From Pezicula radicicola (taxonomy: Eukaryota; Ascomycota; Leotiomycetes; Helotiales; Dermateaceae), in NCBI GenBank assembly GCA_003008705.1, contig PDUO01000020.1, positions 250,817-314,816 of the forward strand: 64,000 nt of DNA, read 5' to 3'. Below the pieces are notes generated by a model. The model ran no database searches and was not told the DNA's origin. It saw only the letters and a program-made list of their open reading frames with translations. The position numbers and the translations under genes were made by a program. How positions within the stretch are numbered: position 1 is the stretch's first letter; each line of letters opens with the position of its first letter. Below are positions 46,566 to 58,539 of this stretch, piece after piece.

Positions 46566-49500
46566 ATGGCCTCTCCCCAGCCGGTAGAAGATGTTGTAAA
46601 GGTAGAACAGCCTGCTACCACTACCATTACTCCTGCTTCTAATGATAATGCGCCTCAACCTCTACTCAAGGATCAGCTAGCCATTTTGAGCAAGGTCCTC
46701 GAAGATTTGCAGAAGCATGTTGACGACCAGTAAGTATCCTGCAATAGACAAAACTCTGGTCGCTTTTGCTTACACTGCCAACAGAGGTCATGAGATTTGT
46801 AACGATTTTCTGCGAGTCATTAACAAGCGCTACCTGCCCGAATACTACGATGTCATCAAAGAGGTGATGGCATTCAGTACAATCAAAGTCGGTGGTATTT
46901 GAGCTTTTATCTTGACGCCCAAAGCTAAGATTTATATAGGCCAAAATCCTCAAGAAACAATATACAAGCTTCAAACAGTTTGTCCGCGACCTGGCCTTGA
47001 TTTCGCACAATGCTCAAGTCTACAATCGCCCTTCTGCCCCCGTATACAAGGATGCTTTGGCCTTGCGAGCAGCCGTAAAGGAGGAACTACAGAAATTGGT
47101 GGACGATGGCACTGTTACAGCAGAAGAAGCAGAATTGCCAGACTTAGGGGAGATCCCACCAGTGGACCCCTCACCTCCACCCGGACCAGATGATGAAGAG
47201 GAGGAGGAGGAGGAGGAGGAGGAGGATGAGGAAGATGAGGATGAGGACGACGATTCAGATGACGATAATCCCAAGAAGCGTGGCAAGAAGAAAGGTCGAC
47301 GGACCTCAGGCGGGAACAAACGTGAAAAGGGCGATGATGATGCCGGCGCATCGTCATCAAAGCGCATGCGTCCTCCTAAGGTGCTCACTCCAATGGAAGC
47401 TCGTATCAACAATCTCTTGAAGGCTCTTAGGAAATACAAGAATCCAGACGGTGATCTCAAGATTTTGAACTTTGAAAAGCTTCCGGATAAGGCCACCTAC
47501 CCCGAGTACTACCAAGAGATTAAGAATCCGATAGCCATGGATATGATAAAGAAGAAGGCAAAGAGAAAGAACTACCACTCTGTTGAACATGTGTTGAAAG
47601 ATATAGAGCTGATGTTCTCGAATGCTATGGAGTACAATCAAGACAGCAGTCAGATATATAAAGACGCCAAGGACTTACTTCAAGAGGCACGCGATATCGC
47701 TGAGTTCGAAAAGAAAAAGCCTGACAGCGACTTTGTTGACGAGGACGGAAAATTACCGCTACCAGAAATCTTGTACAATGGCGAGATCTGGAAGGTTGGC
47801 GATTGGGTACACATCGAAAATGCGAACGATGCTGTCAAGCCGATTGTTGCGCAGATATATCGAACTTGGCGAGATGGTGATGGCCAAAATTGGGTTAACG
47901 CATGCTGGTACTACCGTCCGGAGCAGACAGTGCACCAGTACCAAAAGCATTTCTTGGAAAATGAGGTTGTGAAGACTGGCCGTTACTGCGATCACAAGAT
48001 TGACGATGTCAAGGAGCGCTGCTTCGTCATGTTTGTTACTCGCTATTTCAGAGGACGCCCCCGTGGGTTCCCGGCTGACAAGCAAGTATATGTTTGTGAG
48101 GCCCGTTACAACGAAGAAAAGTTTGAGATGAACAAGATTAAAACTTGGGCTAGCTGTATACCAGATGAGGTCAGAGATAAGGATTATGAGATGGTCTTGT
48201 TTGATACACCAAGACCAAACAAGAAAGTTGAGAGCCCCATCAAGCATCTCCTCCGGGAAGATGCAAAAGAAGACGACCCTTTGCCGAAGCCTACTTGGGG
48301 TGCGCCCAATTGCCCTCCAATAGTTGGAGCAGTCCACCGGCGTCCTCCTCCAAAGAATGTAAGTTGTAATGCCCTTAAGCCCCTTATTAGAAATACAACG
48401 GCAAATGCGTAAGGAGCATAAACAGGTCGTCAAAGTCTCTGTAGCAGTTTGGATTACTAGCAGTCCTTGCGGCTTGCGTTGTGCCGCTTTTGTTTTCTAT
48501 GTCGAAGCATATCGCAGAAGACTAACATCAAATAGCAATCTCCGCCACCTGAACCGACTCCACCCCCTCAACAACAACCCGCACCTGAGCCAGTACGCCA
48601 AGCCATAATGAGCGACAGACAGCGATTTGATTCACAAGGGGATGCGATAATGTCGCGAAACAGCTTCTCAAATCCAACTCCACCACCAATGCCCTCCCAC
48701 GGCGCAGGACCGACACAGTATGGTCATCAATTTGCATCATCTCGCCCTTCAATATCCCCTGCTCCCATGGCTCATCAGAATTCTTATGGTTCTCATGGCT
48801 CTGGCTCCCAGTCAGCCTTGCCTCAAACACCACACTACCAATCCCAGAGCTTTGGCCAGCATAGCGCTGCAGCTTCAACCCCAGCTTTGCAAAACACAAA
48901 TCCAGTAAGCACTCATGACCAATACCAATCAAGCGCCAGTGCTGTACAACCTGCAGCGCAATCCGCTTCTCGGACCTCATCAAAGTATTCACCCCCAAAG
49001 GTCTATGGAAACAACGCGTACAATCCGCCTCGCGCAACCGAAGTTTTCACGCTATCTGAGCAGGACAATAATAACATTCCGGTGGATATCCGCGAGCAGT
49101 TCCAGAAGGACCAGTTTGGCAAAGTTCTATTCTTCACAACACCTCCACTTGTCACCAACGCAGCTACTGAGCAAGATCCCTCATTCGGTCACAGTCTAAG
49201 TTATTTAGCGGACAAGGCACGTGCCAAGGAGGCAGAGGACAAGAAGCGCAAAGCCCAGCATGACAATGTTGGAGATGCAATCAAGTCTGCGGCTGGTGAA
49301 AAATTGCGACGCATCAAAGCAAACAACCCTAACGCCTTGAAGCATGCGGTAGAGGAGAAGAAGGCACAGTATCTGAGGGAGAATCAGGAGAAGATCATGC
49401 TGAGTTGGGCCGAGCAGCACAATGAGGGAACAAACGAGTTGTACAGACAAATGTACGGTGATCAATGGAAGGAGATGCGAGAGCAAAGAGACCGGGAGAC

Positions 49501-49609
49501 AGCGATTGCTCAAACCCAGGCAATTCAGGAGAGAAAGGCCATTGAGGACTACCACAAGCAAGTTGAAGAACGCAAGAAAGTTCCTGTTACTGGCTTCTCC
49601 TGGATTTAA
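46566..49609 (+). CDS. RSC1: RSC chromatin-remodelling subunit, Rsc1/Rsc2-type (two bromodomains and BAH), 4 exons
   Basis: Exons 46566-46729, 46785-46887, 46940-48358 and 48536-49609 give 919 residues. Bromodomain 1 (about residues 45-130) includes YLPEYYDVIKE, MAFSTIKAKILKKQY and HNAQVYNRP. A Glu/Asp tract lies at about 173-195. Bromodomain 2 (about 242-340) has LPDKATYPEYYQEIKNPIAM and SNAMEYNQDSSQIYKDA. The BAH domain (about 367-500) has WKVGDWVHIENAND, WVNACWYYRPEQTVH, CFVMFVTRYFRGRP and YVCEARYNE. The last exon is Gln/Ser/Pro-rich and ends in a charged helical segment. It reads acetylated histones within the RSC remodeller in the nucleus. Rsc1 and Rsc2 are a yeast duplicate pair; filamentous fungi usually have one gene. 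Confidence 0.93.
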
Positions 49610-50712
49610 TGGGGTTGCTGGCTCACTTGACTTGGTCCGCGGTTAAGATGCGCGCTCTGAGAATATGATGATTTTGTATGATTATTTGGCATTGAGCCTT
49701 GATATGGGGCGTTTTATGGAGACGAGATACCATGGTCTTGAAAAGACATGCTGTGTTTTTAGAACCTCTTTACAGGTGTTTGGGGGACTTGCTGTTCGCT
49801 GGGTTAGCTCAAGACGAATCAGCTAATTACTACAAGTAGAACATTGGTCTTCAGTCTGAGATCCCTCTTGTGAATGTATGAAACGCATTGAATGGCATAT
49901 TGAAGAACACATCCTAAGAGCTACCCGACTGCTATTCATTTTGATATAGTACTCAACCGTGTTTTCATGGTCCATAGTGAAATTTACATTCGGATTTGCC
50001 ACCTTTTCAAATAAAGATAGGTACCTAAGCTAGTTTCCAAATCTTAGGTCAAGCTTTTCACAAGAGCACTCTTGAATCATCAAAATGATCTGAATAACTC
50101 AGATTCAGTCTACTCAAGCAACTAGCTAAGCCATCACCTAAAGCCTAAGATCGAGCAGTAGGTACACAATCCATTGTTATTTCGAGAAATAGGTATGTAT
50201 GAATCATTACTAAGAAAACCACCACAAATGCCACCTATTGAATAAAAGGCGGAAGTGATCCTCAACTCAAACGAAACATGCCCATTCTCTTTACGACAGA
50301 AAACTCTCCAAGACGGTGAGCTGTCTACTCTCTCACATCCATAAAGAATGAAAAGAGAGCGGCGAGAATGAGGTTTATCTACCAAAGTTGTAACAGACGG
50401 ACTTTCTATTGTTTCTATTGCTAGAGCATTTCCTTTGGGGGGAAAATGCAGAAGGTGTCTTGACTTAACGATGGAATGGAATTGCTTCCGAAGGTACGGA
50501 GTAATGTTGGATCTGGGGAAATGGGGGGGAGGGGGAAGGTTTCCTTGCTTGTATCACGGATGTCACACTGTCCATCATGATATATGTATTGTGGTTCAGA
50601 TCTGAGGTTTTCTTGATTGAGGTATCTTCTTTCGAATCGTAGAAGTTATTCCCATTTTTGAATATTCCTCCCTTGACGATGAGATGATCCCGTGCCAAAC
50701 GCGAGCAAGTAT
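49610..50712. other. Convergent region RSC1 / RPS20
   Basis: Two 3' ends meet. A weak CTGAATAACTCAGATTCAG stretch at about 50090-50110 resembles the 18-bp motif. Nothing else recognised. Confidence 0.35.
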
Positions 50713-51323
50713 TTATGCAGCAATGGTGACTTCAACCTCGACACCGGCTTCGATGTTGATGATGATCTGCTTGACAACCTCGGTAGGAGCGTTCAAACTG
50801 GTAGATTATAGTCAGTATACCATACCACCAATATTTATGGGAAGAACTCACTCAATGAGACGCTTGTGGATTCTCATCTCAAAGGTATCCCATGTCTTGG
50901 AACCCTCTCCACAGGGTGTCTTACGGGCTATTTGTGAATTGATTGTTAGTTCTTTGTTCCTGTTCCTGTTCCTATTCCTATTGTCTCTTCCTCCAACTGT
51001 GATAAAAGTCGCTAGGGATGGTGATGGAGCGCGCAGAACGTACTGGTAACCTTCAAGGTCTTGGTTGGTAGGCGCACTGGTCCCTTAACACGCAACTCCT
51101 TTCCCTTTGCGCGGTCAATGAGCTCCTGGCACACCTTCTCGAGCGAGGCGACCTTGCGCGAGGTGAGGGTGATGCGGATCTTGTGGGTTTTCTATTTGCG
51201 CAAAGCCAAGGTTAACTTTCATTTCTGCTCCGAGTGATGTGATGTGATGTGGTGTGAAGTGATGGTGAGCGCAAAACGTACTGGGCCCTCGCCGAATTCC
51301 TTCTCTGGCTTTTGGTAAGACAT
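50713..51323 (-). CDS. RPS20: 40S ribosomal protein S20 (uS10), 4 exons
   Basis: Exons 51323-51282, 51191-51044, 50927-50852 and 50797-50713 give 116 residues, the normal size. The joined protein shows the uS10 pattern: [74 protein letters not shown] and a C-terminal [18 protein letters not shown]. It is a structural protein of the small-subunit head in the cytosolic ribosome. Introns 1 and 2 contain short simple repeats (GATGT runs near 51236-51250; TTCCTG runs near 50956-50980). Intron-rich ribosomal genes are usual in filamentous ascomycetes. Confidence 0.96.
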
Positions 51324-51745
51324 TTTTTTTTCCTTCACGACTTGAACGATTTTTCAGTTACGGCAAAGTGATGAAGGTATCGTGGTGCTTGGCTGTTCGA
51401 TTGGAGAGAGAGAGGAGGGAAGAGGTTCAAAATAAATTCGCGAAAGTTGAATGTGGGTGGAACTCTTGGCGTCAAGTTGAAAGCGAGCCTAGTCCCAATA
51501 TGGTATTTAACAGTCCGTCATCATCATACGCATCTGCCAGCTTTCAACATTTTGGGGCTCGGCGTGAGTCAAGAGAAGAGGGAAGGGTAATCTACTCGTA
51601 TTTTCACTCAAATATGAAGTTGTGGTGATTTGGTCCCGTTCGCATTCATAAGAAGACATTTAAATCAACAAACCCACCTTACTGTACCTAGCTTTCTCTT
51701 CAAGTTTACAGCCTCTCTCAAACGCCTATTTCCATCCTTGTCAGC
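51324..51745. promoter_or_regulatory. Divergent promoter region RPS20 / CUE3
   Basis: 422 bp shared by two outward genes. A T-run directly precedes the RPS20 ATG on its strand. No specific factor site recognised. Confidence 0.35.
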
Positions 51746-53787
51746 ATGGCATCCAAGGCTTTCCCTCCTATGGCTCCGTTTCCTGAGGCGGCATGGAGGA
51801 ATCATCTGGTGCCAGACGAATGGGAAGCATGTCTCGATGCCTGGATCTCACTCGCAGAAGCACATCTTTCTTTGCCCAACACGGACTTTGCACGATTCTC
51901 AATCAAGGATGAGTCTCTCGTAAACTTCCTCACATCCTACGTTGCTGAGATAGCACTATCGCATGGGGGTACCTTAGACGACACTCCAAGAGCGAAGCAG
52001 CTTCGCAAGCAATCCTTCCTACTCTCTTACCGGCTCCTGGAAGTTGGACCATCTCCAGAGCCAATGCTCCAATGGGAGTTCCTGTCGGACTTTAGCAAGG
52101 TGTATAGTAGAAATCATGCTAACAAGCTCCTTTCGTTGGTCTGGAAGCGGGATTCAGGGCCACTGGAAACCTCTATGAACTCACTCAAGATATGGTTGAT
52201 TAAAAACCTTGAGGCTGGACTGAAAGGAGATTTAAAGACTACAGAGGCACAGTTGAAGCGCCTCAATCATCTGTTGCATGCATCGCCCGATGCAGCCGCT
52301 TTCTTTATGGCGGGGAGCGACTTCGTAGATGGTCTTATAAGTTGCTATAAACTCATGAACCCACCTTTACGCAAAGCCATCATCTCAACCACATATCTCT
52401 GTCTCATTGGTCTCACTGAAGGAGAGAAACCGAAATTTTCCTCCTTGGTCGATCAGCTTTACTCCTTGAAGGCTGCTGCAGAAGCACATAAAGCAGGACC
52501 CACGAATGTGAACGATTCACTCGTTGCAGAGTTGGTCACTACAACACCAATCCTAAAGCAAGTTCAGCAAAGGATTGACGCTAGTGATTCTGGGACCAAT
52601 AGAGCGAAATCGGTTCTTACTGCCCTAGGAACATTTCGAAAAGCTGGAGGTGGAAGACCTCCACGGCTGGTCAAGAGAAAGATTGAGAAGGGGAAAGGCA
52701 AAGCTGCTAACCATGAGTACGGTCATGGGTCACACGGTCAGATACACATCCATCAAATGAGTCTAATTTCGCAGATTCAAGATTTGTTTCCGGACCTAGG
52801 ATCCGGATTTGTGGTTAAGCTTTTGGATGCATATAACGATAATGTAGAGCAAGTCATAAGCCATCTTCTAGAGGAGACGCTACCTTCACATCTCCAGGAT
52901 GCCGATCGTTCAGAGACAATGTAAGTCGTCAGTACCAATATTTCTAGGTCATTCTAATCACGATTAGGGAATTACCACATCACGAAACATTGTCTAACTT
53001 GGCACCTCGCTCTACGCCACCATTATTGCCAACCCGTCGAAATGTGTTCGATGACGACGAGTTTGATCAACTCGCAGTTGACACCTCAAAGCTCCATTTT
53101 GGCCGCCGAAACCCTGATCACACAGCAGATGACGTACTGAAAGACCGCTCAACAGCGCCAAACAAAGCAGCTATTCTCTCAGCTCTAGCAACATTCGACT
53201 CGGACGATGACGAACGTGATGACACTTACGATATAGAAGATGTAGGTGGAACGGTTGACACCACCAGTCCTGAAGGAACGAACACGGATGCAGGCCATGA
53301 TGAAGCTCTATTCCGAGCTTACAAGATGACACCCAAGGTATTTGACAGAGATGCAGCCACACGTAGAAGCCAGCCCAGATCCGCACTGAAAGAGGAGACT
53401 GGTATGACGGATGAGGCTATCGAAGGTTGGGGACTTATGCTCTCACGAGATGCACGCCAGATGCGACGTCTCGAAGCCAAATTTTCAGCTTTCCAAGGAA
53501 ACCAAAGAGACCTCGCGCCTACTGCCTGGCGTGCCAGTCCTGCAGGTTCTGGTACAGAAGACTCAGACAGAGATAATATCAACAACCGAGGAAGAGGTGG
53601 TAGACTTCGTGGTCAGCCTCGTGGAGGTGGGAGGGGTAGAGGGAGAGGTAATGTTGCTGGTCCCACTGGTGACAGGGACACTGAAGCTGCGAGACGAGGA
53701 AAGGAAGCAAATAAAGGCTCTCGTGCAAATCATAATCGGAGAGATCAACGAGCAAAGAAGATGGCTAGGGGTGGTTTCCCTGGATGA
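51746..53787 (+). CDS. CUE3: CUE-domain protein Cue3 (ASCC2-like, RQT complex), 2 exons
   Basis: Exons 51746-52920 and 52968-53787 give 664 residues. The N-terminal half is the helical ASCC2-like region (PFPEAAWRNHLVPDEWEACL, PMLQWEFLSDFSKVY). The CUE domain is at about residues 333-375: SLISQIQDLFPDLGSGFVVK then NVEQVISHLLEE. The C-terminal half has DDDEFDQLAVDTSKLHFGRR and ends in an RGG-rich region (GRGGRLRGQPRGGGRGRGRG). Yeast Cue3/Rqt3 is the ubiquitin-binding part of the ribosome-quality-control trigger complex that splits collided ribosomes. Ubiquitin binding is expected from the CUE fold; RNA or ribosome contact by the RGG part is inference. Confidence 0.9.
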
Positions 53788-54607
53788 TGTGTTCCTGAAT
53801 ACATTATCTTGTATTAGATCTATCGTAATCAGAGGTGACAGAACATTGTAGTCTCTTCAGTATTCGAATCTAGACAGGAACATCGATACCACTTTCACAT
53901 ACGTACCTTTAGGGGTCAGTCTTTTGAATGCATTTTTGACCGTCATACACAAGCTAAGGTAAGTGTCGAGTGTATTAAGTATACATAGAAATATGACTAT
54001 AGAAAACAATGAAAACTACAAGTCTAGACCCGGTGGATAAATGCCACTTTAATTTTATAGCTTACCTATTTACAGTACTCCAAATTTGTAACTTTAAAAA
54101 GCAAGACTATAAAACCTTGGCTGTTTCTCTAGTATTGCCTAAGGTAAGCTAAGAATTTCTTTTAGCACGAAGTACTAGATGTATAGTAGAGTAAAGGAAT
54201 AGGTAATATTAGTTTACCTTTTACCTCTATAGGTAGAAAAGGGGTGCTATTTTTCACTTCAATAGTTCTAGTGGTTGGTTAAGGGGAAGGTACTGTAGCA
54301 GAGGGCTTATATATAGAGGTAAATAGTGCTATGCAGCTTTTACTCCACTAATCGATTCCTAAAGAGTCTATTAATGAACTTTCTTATTGTGTCTATTTAT
54401 CCATGGTCCATTATTCGAATTAGGTGAGTGAAGTATTAATCATTGTGTAATGTAGGTAGTAAGTATGCTATTTGGTATAGAAAAGTCTCGTGGTATCCTT
54501 ATATGCGTATCATGTCGCTCGCCACCTTAGCTACATTATATCTCTCATCCCTTAACCCTCATCTCACAATCCTCCAAACTCAACAATCATCAACCATAAC
54601 CAACAGC
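53788..54607. other. AT-rich convergent region CUE3 / OTU1
   Basis: Noticeably AT-rich with repeated TACCTTTACC / GGTAAGCTAAG-like short motifs. No gene recognised. Confidence 0.4.
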
Positions 54608-55855
54608 CTACTGAATTTCAGCCATATCAACATGCATAGTATCTTGAAAATGCCTACTAGCCTCCATCTGTCCATTACCAACCCAACCACAAGTATTACA
54701 CCTAATAGCCATAGTACCCGTATCAGTATAATAATTCTTCGCCTTTAACCTCGCACATAATTCTTGAGCTTTAGATATTATCTCTTCATCTTCGGATTCC
54801 CATATCCGGCGATCGAATTCAGGGGGTGTGAGTGAGGCGGATGTATGAGGTGGTTCTGAGGGTGATTGGACTACTGTGTCGTAGTGGATTCCGCTATAGA
54901 CTAGGATACAACGATTTGGTGCTGTGGTGTTGAATCTGTAGGGTTGTCCTGACTATTGTTTTTAGAGAGATGTGTATATTAGCTTTATGTTGTCGTATCC
55001 ATAACTCACAAATCCCAAATTCTGTGACGTTGCTTCCCAAAAACAGCAAAATACTACTAGTATTGAAATCCCTTGGAAAGTACGAGGTACGAAGTAGATA
55101 TAACATACCTTAACATCAATACTACAAATCTCAACCTCATAATGCTCAGCTAAGATTTGCATCTCAATAGCACCACCCCAACTCTCTTCCCTTTGTATCC
55201 ATCTACAATACTCACTTGGTTCCTTCTCCAGGACAACCTTTGTGTATTTTTGAGGATCACTTTGTATGTATGTCGCTACCAGGGAACGTAGTTCATGCAT
55301 TGTGCTATCGAGATCTGGGAGGACGGCAGTTGCGAAGGCGCGGAAGAGGCAGGAATTGTCGTCGGGCATAACGCGGAGGACTATGAGTGAAGGAGAAGAC
55401 AATGTTAATGGTCCGGTCTTGAAATGACTGCGAGCATGAGGAAGGACTGATATACCTAAAGTAGCACCACGTTCCGGCATAGGAATCTCAGGAACATCAC
55501 CCTCCATAGCCTTCTTCTTCAGCGCCAAAAGTTTTTTATCATCCCTCTCCCTCTCTCTCTTCACACCAGAAACGCCCGCAACAGCCTCTTTATTCACCGT
55601 AGTTGCAGCAGCAACAGGCTCATCTTTCGATCCGATCGTAAGCTGTTCTCCATCTAATTTGACATCTAAGTCTCGTACTAGTGTATCTTCTTGGTCTTCT
55701 TGGAGGAGTAATGGTTTTGGTGGGTATCCGTATCGGATGTCGAATTTTTGAATTCCGGTTTGGGTGGATATTTGCGTGGTTAGGTCTTGGATTGTTGCGT
55801 TTTCAGCGAGCGTGATTGTTGAAGAGCCTGCTGGGGCTCGGAGTCTGATTCGCAT
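54608..55855 (-). CDS. OTU1: Ubiquitin thioesterase Otu1 (YOD1-like), 3 exons
   Basis: Exons 55855-55456, 55380-55109 and 54952-54608 give 338 residues. The N-terminal ubiquitin-like UBX part starts MRIRLRAPAGSSTITL. The OTU protease core has catalytic Asp and Cys in VLRVMPDDNSCLFRAF, made by the first splice, and His in YSGIHYDTVV. The C-terminal C2H2 zinc finger is CNTCGWVGNG then ASRHFQDTMH. It trims ubiquitin chains for the Cdc48/p97 pathway. An in-frame ATG five codons upstream (55870) exists; 55855 fits the family N-terminus better. Confidence 0.94.
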
Positions 55856-55957
55856 GGTGAGGTGGTTCAACCGGTGTGTGAATGGGATGATGGGGAGGTG
55901 TGTATGAGAGGGGAAAACTGTATTTTGGATGTTGGTTGTTGAGATTGGTGGCGGGAG

Positions 55958-55989
55958 GTTATCAGGTTATCATGTTATCATGTTATCGT
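55958..55989. repeat. Four 8-bp GTTATCNN tandem units upstream of OTU1
   Basis: GTTATCAG, GTTATCAT, GTTATCAT and GTTATCGT in direct tandem, about 100 bp upstream of the OTU1 start. Each unit holds a GATAA core on the minus strand, so this is either a simple repeat or a cluster of GATA-factor sites. Confidence 0.8.
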
Positions 55990-57191
55990 AAGAGCGTCAG
56001 AGTTTGAGAAGGATTAATCACTCGAGTATGTGTTGACTACAGGTCCTAGTGAATCAAGGAATTTCGTGTTGTAGTCATATATATATATATAGTGAATATC
56101 CAAGTCACTCAGTGAAGTTAGTTAGTTGTATCCTGGAAAGAATTAAATAAATTGTACCACAGTAGTAGACCTGAGCCTTTACTTCGTACAAATATCGCGT
56201 TCGGGATCGCGGGGGCGGAACCAAAGTGGGGGCTTACTCTGTTTACGACACAAAAGTAGAAAGTTCCGACACAACCAAGAGAATTTCAGACACGCACTGA
56301 CTGGCATCCAATCCTAGCTTCATTTAATTATGGTGATTTCAAATATTGCTGTGATGCTGTAGTTGAATCTCCTTCGTTTTTAATTAGGTATTTAATGATA
56401 CTCTTTATATATTATTATATGTCAAACTCCTTTAATAGACAGAACAGCCGTGCCACAATGGATAAGTGTGGTTCAAGGCAAATTCTACTTAAAAAGGACG
56501 GACGGAAGATAAGAGGTCCTCTCAACAAAACACATTCGAGGCATCTACTCCCTCTTCACCCCTAACCCCATTACAAAGAGCAATACACAACACGGCAATA
56601 CATAATACAGCAGAAATATGATTAGAATCCCATTAGGAAATTCGTTTGAAATTGAAAGTAGCCTCTAGGACTACAGTAATAAAAAAGTGGTATGTACAAA
56701 GAAGTAATCTCCCAGCTCTCAACCATCTCAGAAGTCAGCCGTCCACCTCCCCCAAAAAATCTCACAAAGTTAACCCCCTCCTCGGAATATGTACCCAAAT
56801 ACACACAATACACTACACAATAAGAGTCTTTAAAAGACCAATCTGACCATTTTGAAACGCCGAAAGACAGAATGAAAGAAAATCAAAGATTGCAGATCTG
56901 AACCTGTCAGTCAGTCCTTGTCCTTTTGTACAAAGTACATTGCAACGACGATATAAGCTTCCGCTTGTAATAAGTAATAGGTGCCCATATTTACAATTCC
57001 GTATAAATCCGAAAAGGGTAGCGAGTGTGACGTAGGTGAGTCGTTAGAGAGAAACTAATAGCTGGCTACACTTTCTAGAGGGTGTGTTGATTTTTGTGGA
57101 TAATACCAAGTTTGGCAAAATGTGCTGAATGTATTGAGCAGTCGAACAGAGGATGATGAAATTCGTTCCAGAAATGTAGTTGCATGTATGA
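55990..57191. other. Intergenic region OTU1 to GH17 gene
   Basis: Holds an AT dinucleotide run at about 56077-56091. The right part is the probable 3' UTR of the GH17 gene. No tRNA or coding signal recognised. Confidence 0.4.
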
Positions 57192-58539
57192 TTACGAGGA
57201 GCTGTCAGATGGGGCGGTCTTTCCACCGATTCCCCAGTATTGCTCGGCATCGTAAGTAGCAGAGGCTGCGACCTTCCACAGGTCATTGTAGGCACTAAGA
57301 AGGATGGTGGTGACCGAGACATCGCTCTTGATAGCCGCGATAGCAGTGGTCTGGTCTGCAAGTGAGACGGAAGCAGCACCGTGTGAGTTACCCTTCCATG
57401 GCCAGCCAGTTTCGGTGATGACAATCTGCTGGCTGGAATCGGAGAGGACAGCCTTCAGAGTTGCAATCTGGGTAGTGATGAAGCTACCGGCCTCGGAGGC
57501 AGAGGTGCTGTCATCAAAGAAAGGATGACAGTTTACAGCGCAGTAGTCGCTCTCGTTGCAAAGCTCCGGGTTAGCACGAGCTGCAACCAAAGTATCAACA
57601 GTGACGATGTTTCCGGTGTAGCCAGCCGCTTTCAACAGAGTTCGAGCAGTTGCAATACCAGCAACAACCTCCGCAGCAGTAGCCGTACCACTGTTAACAA
57701 GCTCATTACCAATAGCAATGGTATCGAAGCTACTCCAGTCACCATTAGCAGCGGAAACGAGAAGTTCGATCTCGTCGCTAAGGGTTGCCAAGTAGTAGAT
57801 ACCAGCGAATATTTTCAATCCCTTTGCCTTCGCTGCAGTAAGAATTGTAGAAGCTTGGTTGCAGTCAGTTCCGTAGATGCGGACCATCGAGTAAGAGCTA
57901 TCGATGTCGGCAAAATCTTCTGTAATCTGGGCCTGAGTCTTGCAGTCTCCGCTTGCCGTGTAGGGGGTATACGCGAATCCCAAGCCACCTGCTTCAGCAG
58001 ATGATGATGTGCTTGTTGCAACTGAAGCAGCCGAGGAGGTTGTAGCAACTGGTGTGGAGCTTGAGGTTGTTGCAAGGGCAGCTTCGACATGAGCTTCGGG
58101 AACGCTTGATGTAGTTGTTGGGCTGGGTGCAACATAAACGGAAGTGGAAGTGCTGGTAGCCGAAATGCTTATGCTCAAGATAGAAGTCGAGGTGGTTGAT
58201 GCAATTGAAGACGACGAAGAAGCGCTTGCCGAGGAAGAGCTGGAGCTTGTCGTCGAGGTTGACAGGGTCGTATAGGCAGGAACACTGTTAGTCAAAGTCG
58301 ATCGCTGGTTGCCAAATTGGTCGACGTAAACAATGACCTCTGGGCTGTTGTCATAAACCATCTCTGTGACTGTAACTATGACATCTTTCTTCTGGTGCTG
58401 ATGAGCATGACGACGATTTCCTAGCAATGGTTCAGTACGTGGATAAAGTGGAAGATATCAGTCGGTATTTACGGAATGGCTGCGCAGCAGTAAGCTGGAG
58501 TAGAGAAACCGCTACTGCGGTAACAGTAATGGCCTTCAT
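57192..58539 (-). CDS. Secreted GH17 cell-wall glucan enzyme (Scw4/Scw10-like), 2 exons
   Basis: Exons 58539-58473 and 58420-57192 give 431 residues. The N-terminus MKAITVTAVAVSLLQLTAA is a clear signal peptide. A His/Lys-rich segment (HAHQHQKKD) follows, perhaps holding a dibasic KK processing site. A Ser/Thr/Ala-rich linker (about residues 70-165) is probably heavily O-mannosylated. The GH17 barrel follows: GFAYTPYTASGDCKTQAQI, candidate acid/base Glu262 in IAIGNELVN and nucleophile Glu359 in IVITETGWPWKG. Relatives are soluble cell-wall proteins that cleave or transfer beta-1,3-glucan. No GPI-type hydrophobic tail is present. Confidence 0.92.

Noticed and set aside
47020..47496. Antisense Ser-rich open frame of 158 codons
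   Set aside because: It lies opposite the acidic tract of the bromodomain protein; the Ser run is the complement of Glu/Asp codons.
50040..50150. Third MITE copy near ATCAAAATGATCTGAATAACTC
   Set aside because: There are only short matches to the element interior and no inverted ends could be found.
53411..53851. Plus-strand frame of 146 codons inside CUE3 exon 2
   Set aside because: It is a frame shadow of the RGG-rich coding sequence, which is itself in the correct frame after the intron.
56440..56500. Possible tRNA around GCCGTGCCACAATGGATAAG and GGTTCAAGGC
   Set aside because: The two box-like motifs are too close together and no cloverleaf can be drawn.
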